A stretch of 64,000 nt of DNA. Origin: Clostridiales bacterium. GTDB lineage: Bacteria > Bacillota > Clostridia > Christensenellales > Aristaeellaceae. Positions within the stretch are counted from its first letter, which is position 1. Each line of letters opens with the position of its first letter. The position numbers and the translations under genes are program-made. Positions 33,793-42,635 of the stretch are shown piece by piece. The stretch lies in assembly GCA_004557905.1 (NCBI GenBank), contig SFFH01000006.1, positions 4,506-68,505 of the forward strand. The letters run 5' to 3'. The notes beneath the pieces are model-generated. The model was not told the origin of the DNA and searched no databases. It was given only the letters and a program-made list of their open reading frames with translations.

Positions 33793-34320
33793 ATGGCACA
33801 AAGCGATCTGACCCGCGTTGTCGAGCCCGCCTGCCGCAGGCTTGCCCAGGAGCAGCAGGTGGAGCTGGTGGACGTCGAGCTTGTGCGCGAGGGCGCAAGC
33901 CGGTATCTGCGGATCTATATTGACAAACCCGACGGAATTACCTTGAGCGACTGCGAGACGTACCACCGCGCCGTGATGCCTTTGGTTGAGCGCGTGGATT
34001 ACGATTTCCTTGAGGTATGTTCGCCGGGTATTGATCGTCCTCTGAAAAAGCAGAAGGATTACGACGCGCACGTCGGCGATCCGGTGGAGGTGCATCTGTA
34101 CCGCCCCGTCGACAAATACCGCCGCTTTGAGGGCGAGCTGCTGGGTCTCTTTGGGGACCAGGTGAAATTGAGAATCGGCGAGGAAGAGAGGAGCTTCGCG
34201 CTCAGGGAAATCTCGCTGTGCAAACCCGTGATCGTCATTACCGAGGAGGATCTCGGCGATGAAGCGGCGCTCGAGATGGGCGACGAGGAAGGAGAAGCGT
34301 CAGATGATGGACAAGAATGA
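33793..34320 (+). CDS. rimP: Ribosome maturation factor RimP
   Basis: 175 residues. It helps assemble the 30S subunit. Family pattern: ELVDVELVREGASRYLRIYIDKPDGITLSDCETYHRAV, DYDFLEVCSPGIDRPLKKQKDY and the C-terminal SH3-like VEVHLYRPV...GELLGLFGDQVKLRI. The acidic tail (EALEMGDEEGEAS-like) is longer than average. It overlaps nusA by 17 bp, so the two are translationally coupled. First gene of the operon. Confidence 0.94.
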   Translation: MAQSDLTRVVEPACRRLAQEQQVELVDVELVREGASRYLRIYIDKPDGITLSDCETYHRAVMPLVERVDYDFLEVCSPGIDRPLKKQKDYDAHVGDPVEVHLYRPVDKYRRFEGELLGLFGDQVKLRIGEEERSFALREISLCKPVIVITEEDLGDEAALEMGDEEGEASDDGQE

Positions 34321-35455
34321 AAACAAAGAGATGATTGAGGCCGTCGCGCAGCTGGCGAAGGAGAAGAACATCGGCAAGGAAGTGCTCTTCTCCGCCATCG
34401 AGGAAGCGCTGAAGAGCGCCTATAAGAACAATTTCAACAAGCAGTACGGCGTCGCGCCGTCCAACGCGAACGTGCGCGTGGAGCTTGACCGCGTGACCGG
34501 CGCCGTGCGCCTGTACGCGCGCAAGCAGGTCGAGGAGTGGGTTGTCGACGAGGCGGCCGAGATCTCCATCGAGGACGCGCGCAAGATTCAGCCCAGCTAC
34601 GAGGAAGGCGACATCGTCGAGGTCGAGGTGACCCCGAACAACTTCCGCCGCGTCGCCGCGCAGACCGCCAAGCAGGTGATCGTGCAGAAGATCCGCGAGG
34701 CGGAGCGCGGCAAGATCTACGATGACTTCATTGAGAAGGAGAACGAGATCCTCACCGCGATCGTGCACAGCGTCGATCCGGAGACCAGGACCGTGTATGT
34801 GGAGCTGGGCAAGACCGAGGGCGCGCTGGAGGCCTCCCAGCAGATGGCCGCCGACGTCTATACGCCGGGCGAGCGTTTCAAGGTCTACCTGCTGGAGGTT
34901 GTCGCCGACCGCCGTCTGGCCCGTCCGGGCGCGAAGTACGGCCCGCAGGTGAGCGTCAGCCGCATCCATCCGGGTCTGGTCAAGCGCCTGTTCGAGTTGG
35001 AGGTGCCGGAGATCCAGAGCGGCATCGTGCAGATCAAGTCCATCGCGCGCGAGGCCGGTTCCCGCACGAAGATGGCCGTCTACTCCAGCGATCCGATGAT
35101 CGATCCGGTCGGCTCCTGCGTGGGCCCGCGCGGCCAGCGCGTGGACCGCGTGGTCACCGAGCTGCGCGGCGAGAAGATCGACATCATCAAGTGGTCCGCC
35201 GACCCGGCAGAGTTCGTGGCCAACGCGCTCAATCCGGCGCACGTCGTGAGCGTGTTTGTCAACGAGAAGGAGAAGGCGTGCCGCGTCGTCGTGCCGGACA
35301 ATCAGCTCTCCCTGGCCATCGGCAAGGAAGGCCAAAACGCGCGCCTGGCGGCCCGCCTGACCGGATGGAAGATCGACATCAAGAGCCAGAGCCAGGTCGA
35401 CGAGCTGATGCTGGAGCAGGATGAAGCTGCCGCCGAGGACAGCCTGGACGTCTGA
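34304..35455 (+). CDS. nusA: Transcription termination/antitermination factor NusA
   Basis: 383 residues, the length of Gram-positive NusA without the E. coli C-terminal repeats. N-terminal RNA polymerase-binding domain (1-130), S1 domain (about 135-200) and two KH domains (about 200-345, with DPVGSCVGPRGQRV and LAIGKEGQNARLAARLTGWKIDI). It modulates pausing and termination. ATG 34304 or 34307; AAGGAG at 34291-34296 fits either. Autoregulation of this operon by NusA is known in other bacteria and would fit the leader hairpin. Confidence 0.95.
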   Translation: MMDKNENKEMIEAVAQLAKEKNIGKEVLFSAIEEALKSAYKNNFNKQYGVAPSNANVRVELDRVTGAVRLYARKQVEEWVVDEAAEISIEDARKIQPSYEEGDIVEVEVTPNNFRRVAAQTAKQVIVQKIREAERGKIYDDFIEKENEILTAIVHSVDPETRTVYVELGKTEGALEASQQMAADVYTPGERFKVYLLEVVADRRLARPGAKYGPQVSVSRIHPGLVKRLFELEVPEIQSGIVQIKSIAREAGSRTKMAVYSSDPMIDPVGSCVGPRGQRVDRVVTELRGEKIDIIKWSADPAEFVANALNPAHVVSVFVNEKEKACRVVVPDNQLSLAIGKEGQNARLAARLTGWKIDIKSQSQVDELMLEQDEAAAEDSLDV

Positions 35456-35471
35456 TACGGGGTGAGCGCGG

Positions 35472-35738
35472 ATGAAAACACGCAAGATTCCCATGCGCAT
35501 GTGCGTGGGCTGCCGCGAGATGAAGGAAAAGCGCAGCCTGCTGCGCGTCGTCAAGTCCCCTGAGGGAGCGATCAGCTTCGACCGGGTGGGCAAGGCGCCG
35601 GGCCGCGGCGCATATGTTTGCAAATCGAAGGCATGCTTGGAGAGGGCGGTCAAGGCGCGTCAGCTTGAGCGGGCACTGGAGACCCGCATCGACGAGGCGG
35701 TCTTCGCCCAGCTGATGGAGGAAATCGATGCCGATTGA
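35472..35738 (+). CDS. rnpM: RnpM/YlxR family RNA-binding protein
   Basis: 88 residues. YlxR, renamed RnpM, binds RNase P RNA and modulates its activity in Bacillus. The family marks PMRMCVGCREMKEKRSLLRVV and GRGAYVCKSKACLE are present, with a charged RNA-binding surface. It starts 16 bp after nusA and overlaps ylxQ by 11 bp, the standard nusA-ylxR-ylxQ-infB order. Confidence 0.92.
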   Translation: MKTRKIPMRMCVGCREMKEKRSLLRVVKSPEGAISFDRVGKAPGRGAYVCKSKACLERAVKARQLERALETRIDEAVFAQLMEEIDAD

Positions 35739-36039
35739 GCGCGATGCGTTTTACTCGATGCTGGGCATCGCCAGGCGTGCCGGCGTACTGACGCTGGGCA
35801 CGGACGGCGTGCTGAGCGCGATTGCGTCCGGCGGCGCGGCCGTGGTGCTCCTGGATGCGGCAGCCTCGGAAAACACGAAGAAGAAATTCCGCGATTCCTG
35901 CGCGTTCTACGGCGCCCCGCTGTTTGAGACCGCGCCGGAAAGACTGGGCCTGGCCATCGGCAAGCCGGGCCGCATGTGCGCGGCGGTCGCAAAGGGAACG
36001 CTTGGCGACAAGCTGCACGCGCTGGCGCAGCAGGGCTGA
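35728..36039 (+). CDS. ylxQ: L7Ae family ribosomal-like protein YlxQ
   Basis: 103 residues. An L7Ae/L30e/Gadd45-type fold expected to bind kink-turn RNA. Seen: FYSMLGIARRAGVLTLGTDGVLSAI, VVLLDAAASENTKKKF and the C-terminal LGLAIGKPGRMCAAV. Its RNA partner is not established. It overlaps rnpM and precedes infB by 79 bp. Confidence 0.9.
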   Translation: MPIERDAFYSMLGIARRAGVLTLGTDGVLSAIASGGAAVVLLDAAASENTKKKFRDSCAFYGAPLFETAPERLGLAIGKPGRMCAAVAKGTLGDKLHALAQQG

Positions 36040-36118
36040 GCCGGACATGGGAAGGGCAACAACAATACTTTACAGATATGAAGCGTAATGACGCAATTTG
36101 CGGGGGTGCAAGGGCAGA

Positions 36119-38791
36119 ATGTCCAAGATGAAGGTTCAAGATGCAACAAAGGAACTGAGCCGCAGGGCGGCGAAGCTGCTTGGCGACGTGGGAAGCGTTC
36201 GCGCGCAGGCGGAGAAGACGCTTGCCGAGCTGCGCAAGATCGAGAGCGGTTTTGTGCAGCGCGAGGAAGCGGAGCGCGAGGAGAAGCGTCGTGAGGAGCA
36301 GCAGAGAGCGCTGAGCGCGCAGAGCAAGGCCTGGACGATGCCCGACGATGTGCCGCCGGCAGAGGAAAAGAAGGAAGAAGAGAAGAAGGAAGCGCCTCAG
36401 GCTGCTGAAAAGCCGGCTCAGGAGGAGCGCGCGCCGCGCGCCGCGCAGGCCGCGCCGGCTCCGCAGACTGCACAGGCTCCGCAGGGACAGCGCCCGATGG
36501 GCAACGGCCCGCGTCCGGTGCGCGAGGGCGGCAATTTCCAGCCGCGTACGCCGGGCCAGAACGGTCCGCGTCCGATGCGCGAGGGCGGCAATTTCCAGCC
36601 GCGCACGCCGGGCCAGAGCGGCCCGCGTCCGGGCAGTCGTGAGGGCGGCAGCTTCCAGCCGCGTCCGCAGGGACAGGGCGCCGCGCAGGGCCGCCCGTTC
36701 AATCCGAACGGTCCGCGTCCGCAGGGCCAGGGAGCGCCGCGTCCGATGGGCGCGCAGGGCGGCGCAGGCCGTCCGATGGGCGCCGGCCGTCCCGCAGGCA
36801 GCCGCGGCCCGAAGGGTCCGGAGCTCATGCCGACCGTGGAGAAGGAGCGCGTCTCCAACTACGATCCCAACAAGAAGCTCCGCCAGCGTCAGCATGATCC
36901 GGAGCATCAGAATGTCAAGAACCGCAAGCAGCTTGCCCGCGAAACCGGCTACGGCGTGGACGACGATGTGATGCGCGGCGGCCGCAGGAAGAAGGGCAAG
37001 CAGCTTTCTGCGCAGCAGATGATGGCGCCGATCAAGATCGAGACCGCCTACATGACGGCTGAGACGATCACCGTTCGTGACCTGACCGAGCGCATCGGCA
37101 AGCCGGCCGGCGAGATCATCAAGAAGCTGATGCTGCTGGGCATCATGGCGACGATCAACCAGGAGCTCGACTACGACACCGCGTCGCTGGTCGCCTCCGA
37201 GTTCGGCGTGACGCTGGAAATGAAGCTTGACAAGACCGCCGAGGACGCGCTCTCCGCCGAGAACGTGGAGGACGCCGAGGAGGACCTCATCACCCGTCCG
37301 CCGGTCGTCACCATCATGGGCCACGTCGATCACGGCAAGACCTCGCTGCTGGACTACATCCGCAAGACCAAGGTGACCGCGGGCGAGGCGGGCGGCATCA
37401 CGCAGCACATCGGCGCGTACACCGCCAGTGTCGACGGCCGTCAGATTACCTTCCTGGATACGCCGGGCCACGAGGCGTTCACCGCCATGCGCGCGCGCGG
37501 CACCCAGGCGACCGATATCGCCATCCTGGTCGTCGCGGCGGACGACGGCGTCATGCCGCAGACCGTTGAGTCCATCAACCACGCCAAGGCGGCGAAGTGC
37601 CCGGTCATCGTGGCGATCAACAAGATCGACAAGCCGGCGGCCGATCCGGACGCGGTGAAGCAGGAGCTGACCCGCTACGAGCTGGTGCCGGAGGAGTGGG
37701 GCGGCGACACCATCATGGTGCCGGTGTCCGCGAAGACCGGCGAGGGCGTTGACGAGCTGCTGGAGAACGTCCTGCTGCTGGCCGACGTGCTGGAGCTGAA
37801 GGCGAACCCGGACCGCAAGGCTCGCGGCGTCATCATTGAGGCGAAGCTGGATCACTCCCGCGGCGCCGTGGCGACCGCGCTGGTGCAGAACGGCACGCTT
37901 CATGTGGGCGACATGGTCGTGGCGGGCAACGCCTATGGCCGCGTCCGCGCGATGATTTCTTCCCGCGGCGAACGCGTGAAGACCGCGCTGCCGTCCACCC
38001 CGGTGGAAATCATCGGCTTTGGCGGCGTGCCGGAGGCCGGCGACGAGTTCATGGCGGTGGCCGACGAGAAGCTGGCGCGCCAGGTCGTCGAGGAGCGCGC
38101 GGCGAAGGCCCGTGCCTCCATGGTCAAGAACAGCTCCGCCTCCACGCTCGAGGAGCTTTACAGCAAGCTCGAGGAGGGCGAGGTCAAGGACCTGAACATC
38201 ATCATCAAGGCCGACGTGCAGGGCTCCGTCGAGGCGGTCAAGCAGTCGCTTGAAAAGCTCTCCAACAAGGAGGTCCGCGTCCGCACGATCCACAGCGGCG
38301 TCGGCGCGGTCACCGAGAACGACGTCATGCTCGCCGGCATCGACGGCGCGATCATCATCGGCTTCAACGTTCGTCCGGACGCGAAGGCGCGCGAGGCCGC
38401 GAATCGCGACGGCATCGATATCCGCTACTACCGCGTCATCTATCAGGCGATCGAGGACATCGAGAAGGCCATGAAGGGCCTGCTCGCGCCGGAGTTCCGC
38501 GAGAACGTGCTCGGCCACGCCGAGGTGCGCAATGTATTCAAGATCACGAACGTGGGCATCGTCGCCGGCTCCTATGTCACCGACGGTCTCATCCAGCGCA
38601 ACGCGCAGGTTCGCCTGCTGCGCGACAACATCGTCGTCTACGAGGGCAAGATCACGTCCCTGCAGCGCTTCAAGGACGCCGTCAAGGAAGTCAAGGAAGG
38701 CTACGAGTGCGGCGTGTGCCTGGAGAACTACACCGACATCAAGGAAGGCGACGTCATCGAGTGCTTTGTCATGGAAGAGATTCCGCGCTGA
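36119..38791 (+). CDS. infB: Translation initiation factor IF-2
   Basis: 890 residues. The GTPase that brings fMet-tRNA to the 30S subunit. The long N-terminal extension has a charged segment (1-120), then a Gly/Pro/Arg-rich low-complexity region (about 120-240) with three tandem 19-20-residue repeats (36503-36676). An IF2-N domain follows near 320, the G domain ([40 protein letters not shown]) and the C-terminal domains. The ATG at 36119 is taken; 36128 is also possible and ribosome-site support is weak (AGGG). Universal operon position. Confidence 0.95.
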   Translation: MSKMKVQDATKELSRRAAKLLGDVGSVRAQAEKTLAELRKIESGFVQREEAEREEKRREEQQRALSAQSKAWTMPDDVPPAEEKKEEEKKEAPQAAEKPAQEERAPRAAQAAPAPQTAQAPQGQRPMGNGPRPVREGGNFQPRTPGQNGPRPMREGGNFQPRTPGQSGPRPGSREGGSFQPRPQGQGAAQGRPFNPNGPRPQGQGAPRPMGAQGGAGRPMGAGRPAGSRGPKGPELMPTVEKERVSNYDPNKKLRQRQHDPEHQNVKNRKQLARETGYGVDDDVMRGGRRKKGKQLSAQQMMAPIKIETAYMTAETITVRDLTERIGKPAGEIIKKLMLLGIMATINQELDYDTASLVASEFGVTLEMKLDKTAEDALSAENVEDAEEDLITRPPVVTIMGHVDHGKTSLLDYIRKTKVTAGEAGGITQHIGAYTASVDGRQITFLDTPGHEAFTAMRARGTQATDIAILVVAADDGVMPQTVESINHAKAAKCPVIVAINKIDKPAADPDAVKQELTRYELVPEEWGGDTIMVPVSAKTGEGVDELLENVLLLADVLELKANPDRKARGVIIEAKLDHSRGAVATALVQNGTLHVGDMVVAGNAYGRVRAMISSRGERVKTALPSTPVEIIGFGGVPEAGDEFMAVADEKLARQVVEERAAKARASMVKNSSASTLEELYSKLEEGEVKDLNIIIKADVQGSVEAVKQSLEKLSNKEVRVRTIHSGVGAVTENDVMLAGIDGAIIIGFNVRPDAKAREAANRDGIDIRYYRVIYQAIEDIEKAMKGLLAPEFRENVLGHAEVRNVFKITNVGIVAGSYVTDGLIQRNAQVRLLRDNIVVYEGKITSLQRFKDAVKEVKEGYECGVCLENYTDIKEGDVIECFVMEEIPR
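36503..36676 (+). repeat. Tandem 57-60 bp coding repeat in infB
   Basis: Three copies (36503-36559, 36560-36616, 36617-36676) encode [23 protein letters not shown] units, residues 129-186 of IF-2. The copies are highly similar in DNA, which suggests recent duplication and possible length variation between strains. Confidence 0.85.
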
Positions 38792-38825
38792 GCACAGGGT
38801 TAACAAGCTTTTGAGGTAATCGACT

Positions 38826-39206
38826 GTGGCAAAACAGCAGCAGTATGAGCGCACGGACCGCATTGCGTCGGAGATCATGCGTGAGGCGGAGCGGATCATC
38901 CGTGAGGATGTATCCGATCCCCGCACGGACTGCATGTTCTCCATCACGCATGTGGACGTGACGCGCGATCTTCGCTATGCGAAGGTCTATGTCAGCGTTT
39001 ATGAAGAGGAAAAGCGCGAGCCGATGATGAAGGCGCTCAAAAGCGCGGCGGGCTTTATCCGCCACAACATCGGCCGCAGGGTGCAGCTTCGCTATACGCC
39101 GGAGCTCCTCTTCGAGCTCGATACGACGATTGAGTACGGCGTGCACATTGCAAGCCTGATCAATCAGGTGAGAAAGACGGAGGGCAGTCGGTCCGATGAG
39201 GAATGA
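38826..39206 (+). CDS. rbfA: 30S ribosome-binding factor A
   Basis: 126 residues. A KH-type cold-shock factor that matures the 5' end of 16S rRNA. Seen: RIASEIMREAERIIREDVSDPR, SITHVDVTRDLRYAKVYVSV, and IRHNIGRRVQLRYTPELLFELDTTIEYG. It starts with GTG at 38826 after GAGGT, and overlaps nrnA by 11 bp. Confidence 0.95.
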   Translation: MAKQQQYERTDRIASEIMREAERIIREDVSDPRTDCMFSITHVDVTRDLRYAKVYVSVYEEEKREPMMKALKSAAGFIRHNIGRRVQLRYTPELLFELDTTIEYGVHIASLINQVRKTEGSRSDEE

Positions 39207-40158
39207 TCTTCAGGATTGGCTTTGTCTGGCGCGCAAGGCGAAGCGTATGGCGCTCATTGCTCACGTGTCCCCGGACGGGGACACCGTGGGCGCGACGCTG
39301 GCGCTGCGCCTTGCTTTTTTGTCGCTCGGCAAAGCGGTGGACGTCGTCTGCGACGGTGAGGTGGACGCGAGCTTTTCCTATCTGCCGGGACACGATGCGT
39401 TTCTGAAACCGGAACAGACGGACGGTCTGTATGATACGGCGGTCGCGGTGGACGTGAGCGACCGCAGGCTGCTGGGCAGGGCGGAGACGATCTTTGACAG
39501 CGCGGCGGTGCGCCTGGTGATCGACCATCATGCGACGAATCCGGCCTATGGCGACTGCAACTACATCCGCGGAGACGAGTGCGCCTGCTGCGTGCTGGCG
39601 TACGAGGCCATCCTGGGCCTGGGCGTGGGGGTGACGCTTGACATGGGCACCTGCCTGATGACGGGCATGTCCACGGACACCGGCCACTTCATGTATCCGT
39701 ACACCACGCCGCTGGCGTTTGAGGTGGCGGGCAAGCTGCGCGCGCTGGGCGTGGACGTGTCCTATATCACGCGCGTGCTGTACCGCACGCAGTCCCGGAT
39801 CAGTGTGAATCTGACGCGCATCGCGTATCAGAAGCTGCGATTTGAGCTGGATGGTCAGGTCGGCGTGATCGAGCTGACGCGGCAGAACATCGAGGAAGCC
39901 GGCGCAACGGTAAATCAGACCGGCGGTCTGGTCAACCGCGCGCTGGAGATCGAGGGCGTGCGCATGGCGATTCTGGCGACGGAGCGCGAGGACGGCGTGA
40001 AGCTGAGCCTGCGCGCGGTGGAGCCGGATACGGTCAGTGACATCGCCAAACAGTTCGGCGGCGGCGGCCATGCGCAGGCTGCGGGTGTCACCATGCAGCT
40101 GCCGATGAAGGACGCGGTTTCCGCCGTCCTCGCGGCGATGTCTGCCAAGCTCAGATAA
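39196..40158 (+). CDS. nrnA: DHH family oligoribonuclease / pAp phosphatase NrnA
   Basis: 320 residues. It degrades short oligoribonucleotides and, in Bacillus, also dephosphorylates 3'-phosphoadenosine 5'-phosphate. DHH-domain metal motifs: AHVSPDGDTVGA, VAVDVSDRR, VIDHHATN and a later DTGHFMYP; the DHHA1 domain ends with FGGGGHAQAAG. It lies in the infB-rbfA-nrnA-truB order. An R2 repeat begins at its stop codon. Confidence 0.94.
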   Translation: MRNDLQDWLCLARKAKRMALIAHVSPDGDTVGATLALRLAFLSLGKAVDVVCDGEVDASFSYLPGHDAFLKPEQTDGLYDTAVAVDVSDRRLLGRAETIFDSAAVRLVIDHHATNPAYGDCNYIRGDECACCVLAYEAILGLGVGVTLDMGTCLMTGMSTDTGHFMYPYTTPLAFEVAGKLRALGVDVSYITRVLYRTQSRISVNLTRIAYQKLRFELDGQVGVIELTRQNIEEAGATVNQTGGLVNRALEIEGVRMAILATEREDGVKLSLRAVEPDTVSDIAKQFGGGGHAQAAGVTMQLPMKDAVSAVLAAMSAKLR

Positions 40159-40204
40159 ACCGCGCGAAGCGAAGAAGGGGTCCGGGCGGCAGACCGGCGT
40201 AACC
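40156..40204 (+). repeat. Repeat family R2 copy between nrnA and truB
   Basis: It starts at the TAA stop (TAAACCGCGCGAAGCG) and shares the GAAGAA and GGGCGGCAG blocks with the copies at 28989 and 29095. Confidence 0.7.
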
Positions 40205-40224
40205 CCGTTGATGGGAGGGACAGC

Positions 40225-41103
40225 ATGAACGGATTCCTCTGCGTGCTCAAGCCGCCGGGCATGACGTCGAGCGACGTCGTCGTCCGCGTTCGCCGCAGGC
40301 TGCCCAAGGGCACGAAGGTCGGCCATGCCGGCACGCTCGATCCCGAGGCGGCGGGCGTGCTGCCGCTGATGATCGGCAAGGCGTCCAGGCTGTTTGACTA
40401 TCTGGTTGAAAAGGAAAAGGTCTATATCGCCGAGCTGAAGCCCGGCTATGCGACCGATACGCAGGACGCGCACGGAAGCATCGTTGCGGGCAGCGGCGAG
40501 ACGGCGAGCCTTGAGCAGCTTGAGGCCGTGCTGCCTCAGTTTCTTGGGGAAATCATGCAGACGCCGCCGATGTTCTCCGCGCTCAAGCGCGACGGGCAGA
40601 AGCTGTGCGACCTCGCGCGAAAGGGCGTGGAGATCGAGCTTGAGGCGAGGCCCACACAGGTGCATGCCATCGATGTGCTGCATGTGCTCCCGCAAGGCGG
40701 CTTCATGCTGCGCGTGCGCTGCGGCAAGGGCACCTATATCCGCACGCTGTGCCACGATATCGGCAGGGCGATGGGCACGCAGGCGCATATGGGCCTGCTG
40801 CTGCGCACGAAAACCGGCATGTTCAGCCTGGACGATGCGCACACCATGGAAGAGATTGAGAACAGCGCCGACCTTTCGCCAATGCTGGTGGCGATGGACC
40901 GGCCGCTCGGCCATGTGCCGCGCGTGGACGTCGCGCCGTGGGCGGAGCGCTTTGTGCGCAACGGCAACGCGCTGACCCCCAAAGAGCTGCGCGGCGAAAT
41001 CCCGGAGGAACAGCCGGTCCGCCTGTACCTGAATGACCGGTTCGCCGGTATCGGCCGGATGCGCGGCGGACAGATGAAATTTGACGCAATGCTTCTGGAG
41101 TAA
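40225..41103 (+). CDS. truB: tRNA pseudouridine(55) synthase
   Basis: 292 residues. It makes pseudouridine 55 in the T-loop of nearly all tRNAs. The catalytic Asp is in VGHAGTLDPEAAGVLPLMIGKASRL; ALKRDGQKLCDLARKGVEIE and VRCGKGTYIRTLCHDIG follow, and a PUA-like C-terminal domain is visible. The start has GGGAGGGA upstream. Six bases separate it from ribF. Confidence 0.95.
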   Translation: MNGFLCVLKPPGMTSSDVVVRVRRRLPKGTKVGHAGTLDPEAAGVLPLMIGKASRLFDYLVEKEKVYIAELKPGYATDTQDAHGSIVAGSGETASLEQLEAVLPQFLGEIMQTPPMFSALKRDGQKLCDLARKGVEIELEARPTQVHAIDVLHVLPQGGFMLRVRCGKGTYIRTLCHDIGRAMGTQAHMGLLLRTKTGMFSLDDAHTMEEIENSADLSPMLVAMDRPLGHVPRVDVAPWAERFVRNGNALTPKELRGEIPEEQPVRLYLNDRFAGIGRMRGGQMKFDAMLLE

Positions 41104-41109
41104 GTAGAG

Positions 41110-42045
41110 ATGAAACTGCTAACACATGAGCGGCAATGGCGCGGCGGGGAAACCGTCGTCGCGTTCGGCATGTTCGACGGTGTGCATGAGGGCCACGCGA
41201 GGCTGATGCGCACAGCGAACGAGCTGGCCGCGCTGCACGATCTGACGAGCGTGGTATACACATTCTCCTCGCATCCGATGGCGACGTTCGCACCGGACCG
41301 CGTGCCGCCGCAGCTGGAGACGCGCTCGGAAAAGGTGCGCACGATTGCGCAGCTGGGCGTGGACGTGGCGGTGCTGCGGCCGTTTGACCGGGCGTACGCC
41401 GCGCTGTCGCCGGAGGAATTCGTGCGCTCGTTTGCCGAGGCGCTGCATCCGCGGCACGTCGTCATCGGGTTCAACTACTCGTTCGGGTGCAAGGGCGCGG
41501 GCAAGGCGGAGGACATGATCCGCCTGGGCAAGGCATTCGGCTTTGAGACGCACGTCGTGCCCGAGGTGCAGATTGACGGCCTTCCGGTGTCCTCCACGCG
41601 CATCCGCGCAGCTGTGGGCGAGGGCGACATGGAGGAGGCGGAAAAGCTGCTCGGACGACCCTACGCGCTGTGCGGCGTGGTGGAGCACGGCAAGCAGCTG
41701 GGCCGCAGGCTCGACTTCCCGACGGCAAACCTGCGCTGGGACAGGAGCAAGGCGCTGCCGCCCAAGGGCGTGTACGCCGCGCTGGCGTTCGTGCGCGGAA
41801 CGTGGTACATGGCCGCGGTGAACATCGGCGAGCACCCGACCGCGCCGGGCGGCAGGATGACCGTGGAGGCCAACCTGATCGGCTATGAGGGCGGGGAGTT
41901 CTACGGCTGCCACATGCGGCTGCTGCTGTGCAGACGGCTGCGCGCGGAGAAGAAGTTTGACAGCCTTGAGGCGCTGCGCGAGGAGGTCATGCGCAACCGG
42001 ATGCAGACGGTCGCCTACTTCCAGGAGAAGGCGACCGAGGCATAA
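41110..42045 (+). CDS. ribF: Bifunctional riboflavin kinase / FAD synthetase
   Basis: 311 residues. The N-terminal FMN adenylyltransferase domain (VAFGMFDGVHEGHARLM, with the HxGH-like nucleotide site; VSSTRIRAAV) and the C-terminal riboflavin kinase domain (GRRLDFPTANL, VNIGEHPT) convert riboflavin to FMN and FAD. Usual place between truB and rpsO. The ribosome site is weak (AGTAGAG), so coupling with truB is likely. Confidence 0.95.
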   Translation: MKLLTHERQWRGGETVVAFGMFDGVHEGHARLMRTANELAALHDLTSVVYTFSSHPMATFAPDRVPPQLETRSEKVRTIAQLGVDVAVLRPFDRAYAALSPEEFVRSFAEALHPRHVVIGFNYSFGCKGAGKAEDMIRLGKAFGFETHVVPEVQIDGLPVSSTRIRAAVGEGDMEEAEKLLGRPYALCGVVEHGKQLGRRLDFPTANLRWDRSKALPPKGVYAALAFVRGTWYMAAVNIGEHPTAPGGRMTVEANLIGYEGGEFYGCHMRLLLCRRLRAEKKFDSLEALREEVMRNRMQTVAYFQEKATEA

Positions 42046-42079
42046 AAAGCGCGGAATAGCTCAAAATATTTGCAAAAAA

Positions 42080-42116
42080 ACACGGAAGCGCTGTTTACAA
42101 AGCGGTGCTTCCGTGT
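42080..42116. terminator. Inverted repeat overlapping the rpsO promoter, terminator-like on the minus strand
   Basis: Arms ACACGGAAGC/GCTTCCGTGT with extra GCT/AGC pairing. A run of A precedes it, so only minus-strand transcripts would end in U. On the plus strand TACAAT follows, part of the rpsO promoter. Confidence 0.65.
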
Positions 42117-42122
42117 TACAAT
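42094..42122 (+). promoter_or_regulatory. Promoter for rpsO-pnp inside the inverted repeat
   Basis: TTTACA at 42094-42099 (in the hairpin loop), 17 bp (mostly the 3' arm), TACAAT at 42117-42122. Confidence 0.65.
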
Positions 42123-42219
42123 ATCCTTCGGTCTGAACCGTCGGCGCAGTTTGGCGATTCTCCGAACGCTCTACTATGCCGGCGGCGATTGGCAAAATAT
42201 TTTCAGGAGGTCTTTATCC

Positions 42220-42483
42220 ATGGATAAGGCAATGAAGGAAGCTATCATCAAGGAATATGCCCGTCACGAGGGCGACACCGGCTCCCCCGAGGTGCAGATC
42301 GCGCTGCTGACCGCCCGCATCAATCACCTCAACGCGCATCTGAAGGACCATGCGAAGGATCACCACTCTCATCGTGGTCTGCTGCTGATGGTCGGTCAGC
42401 GCCGCAGCATGCTGGAGTACCTCAAGCGCATCGACATCGAGCGCTATCGTACGCTGGTTGCGAAGCTGGGTCTGCGCAAGTAA
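42220..42483 (+). CDS. rpsO: 30S ribosomal protein S15
   Basis: 87 residues. It binds the three-way junction of 16S rRNA helices 20-22. Family pattern: [61 protein letters not shown]. The ATG at 42220 has AGGAGG at 42205-42210; the upstream open frame is not coding. Paired with pnp as in most bacteria. Confidence 0.97.
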   Translation: MDKAMKEAIIKEYARHEGDTGSPEVQIALLTARINHLNAHLKDHAKDHHSHRGLLLMVGQRRSMLEYLKRIDIERYRTLVAKLGLRK

Positions 42484-42532
42484 TCGCGCAAAGTATTCCG
42501 GGCTTTGTTCAAAAGGGCTTTGTCCCAGATGG

Positions 42533-42571
42533 CGTCGTTTGGGAGCTTGGTCTTCCAAACGGCGTTTTTTT
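42533..42571 (+). terminator. Terminator between rpsO and pnp
   Basis: 10-bp stem CGTCGTTTGG/CCAAACGGCG, loop of about 12 bases, then seven T. Readthrough may feed pnp, for which no separate promoter is obvious. Confidence 0.82.
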
Positions 42572-42635
42572 GAGCGCGAGGGTTCGCGTCTCAAGGTGTG
42601 TTGGCAGGTGTAGGTAATTGAAAGGAGATTCCAAA

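Noticed and set aside
35660..38947. 1095-codon minus-strand frame opposite infB and neighbours
   Set aside because: A shadow of GC-rich plus-strand genes, with repetitive Arg/Leu-rich translation.
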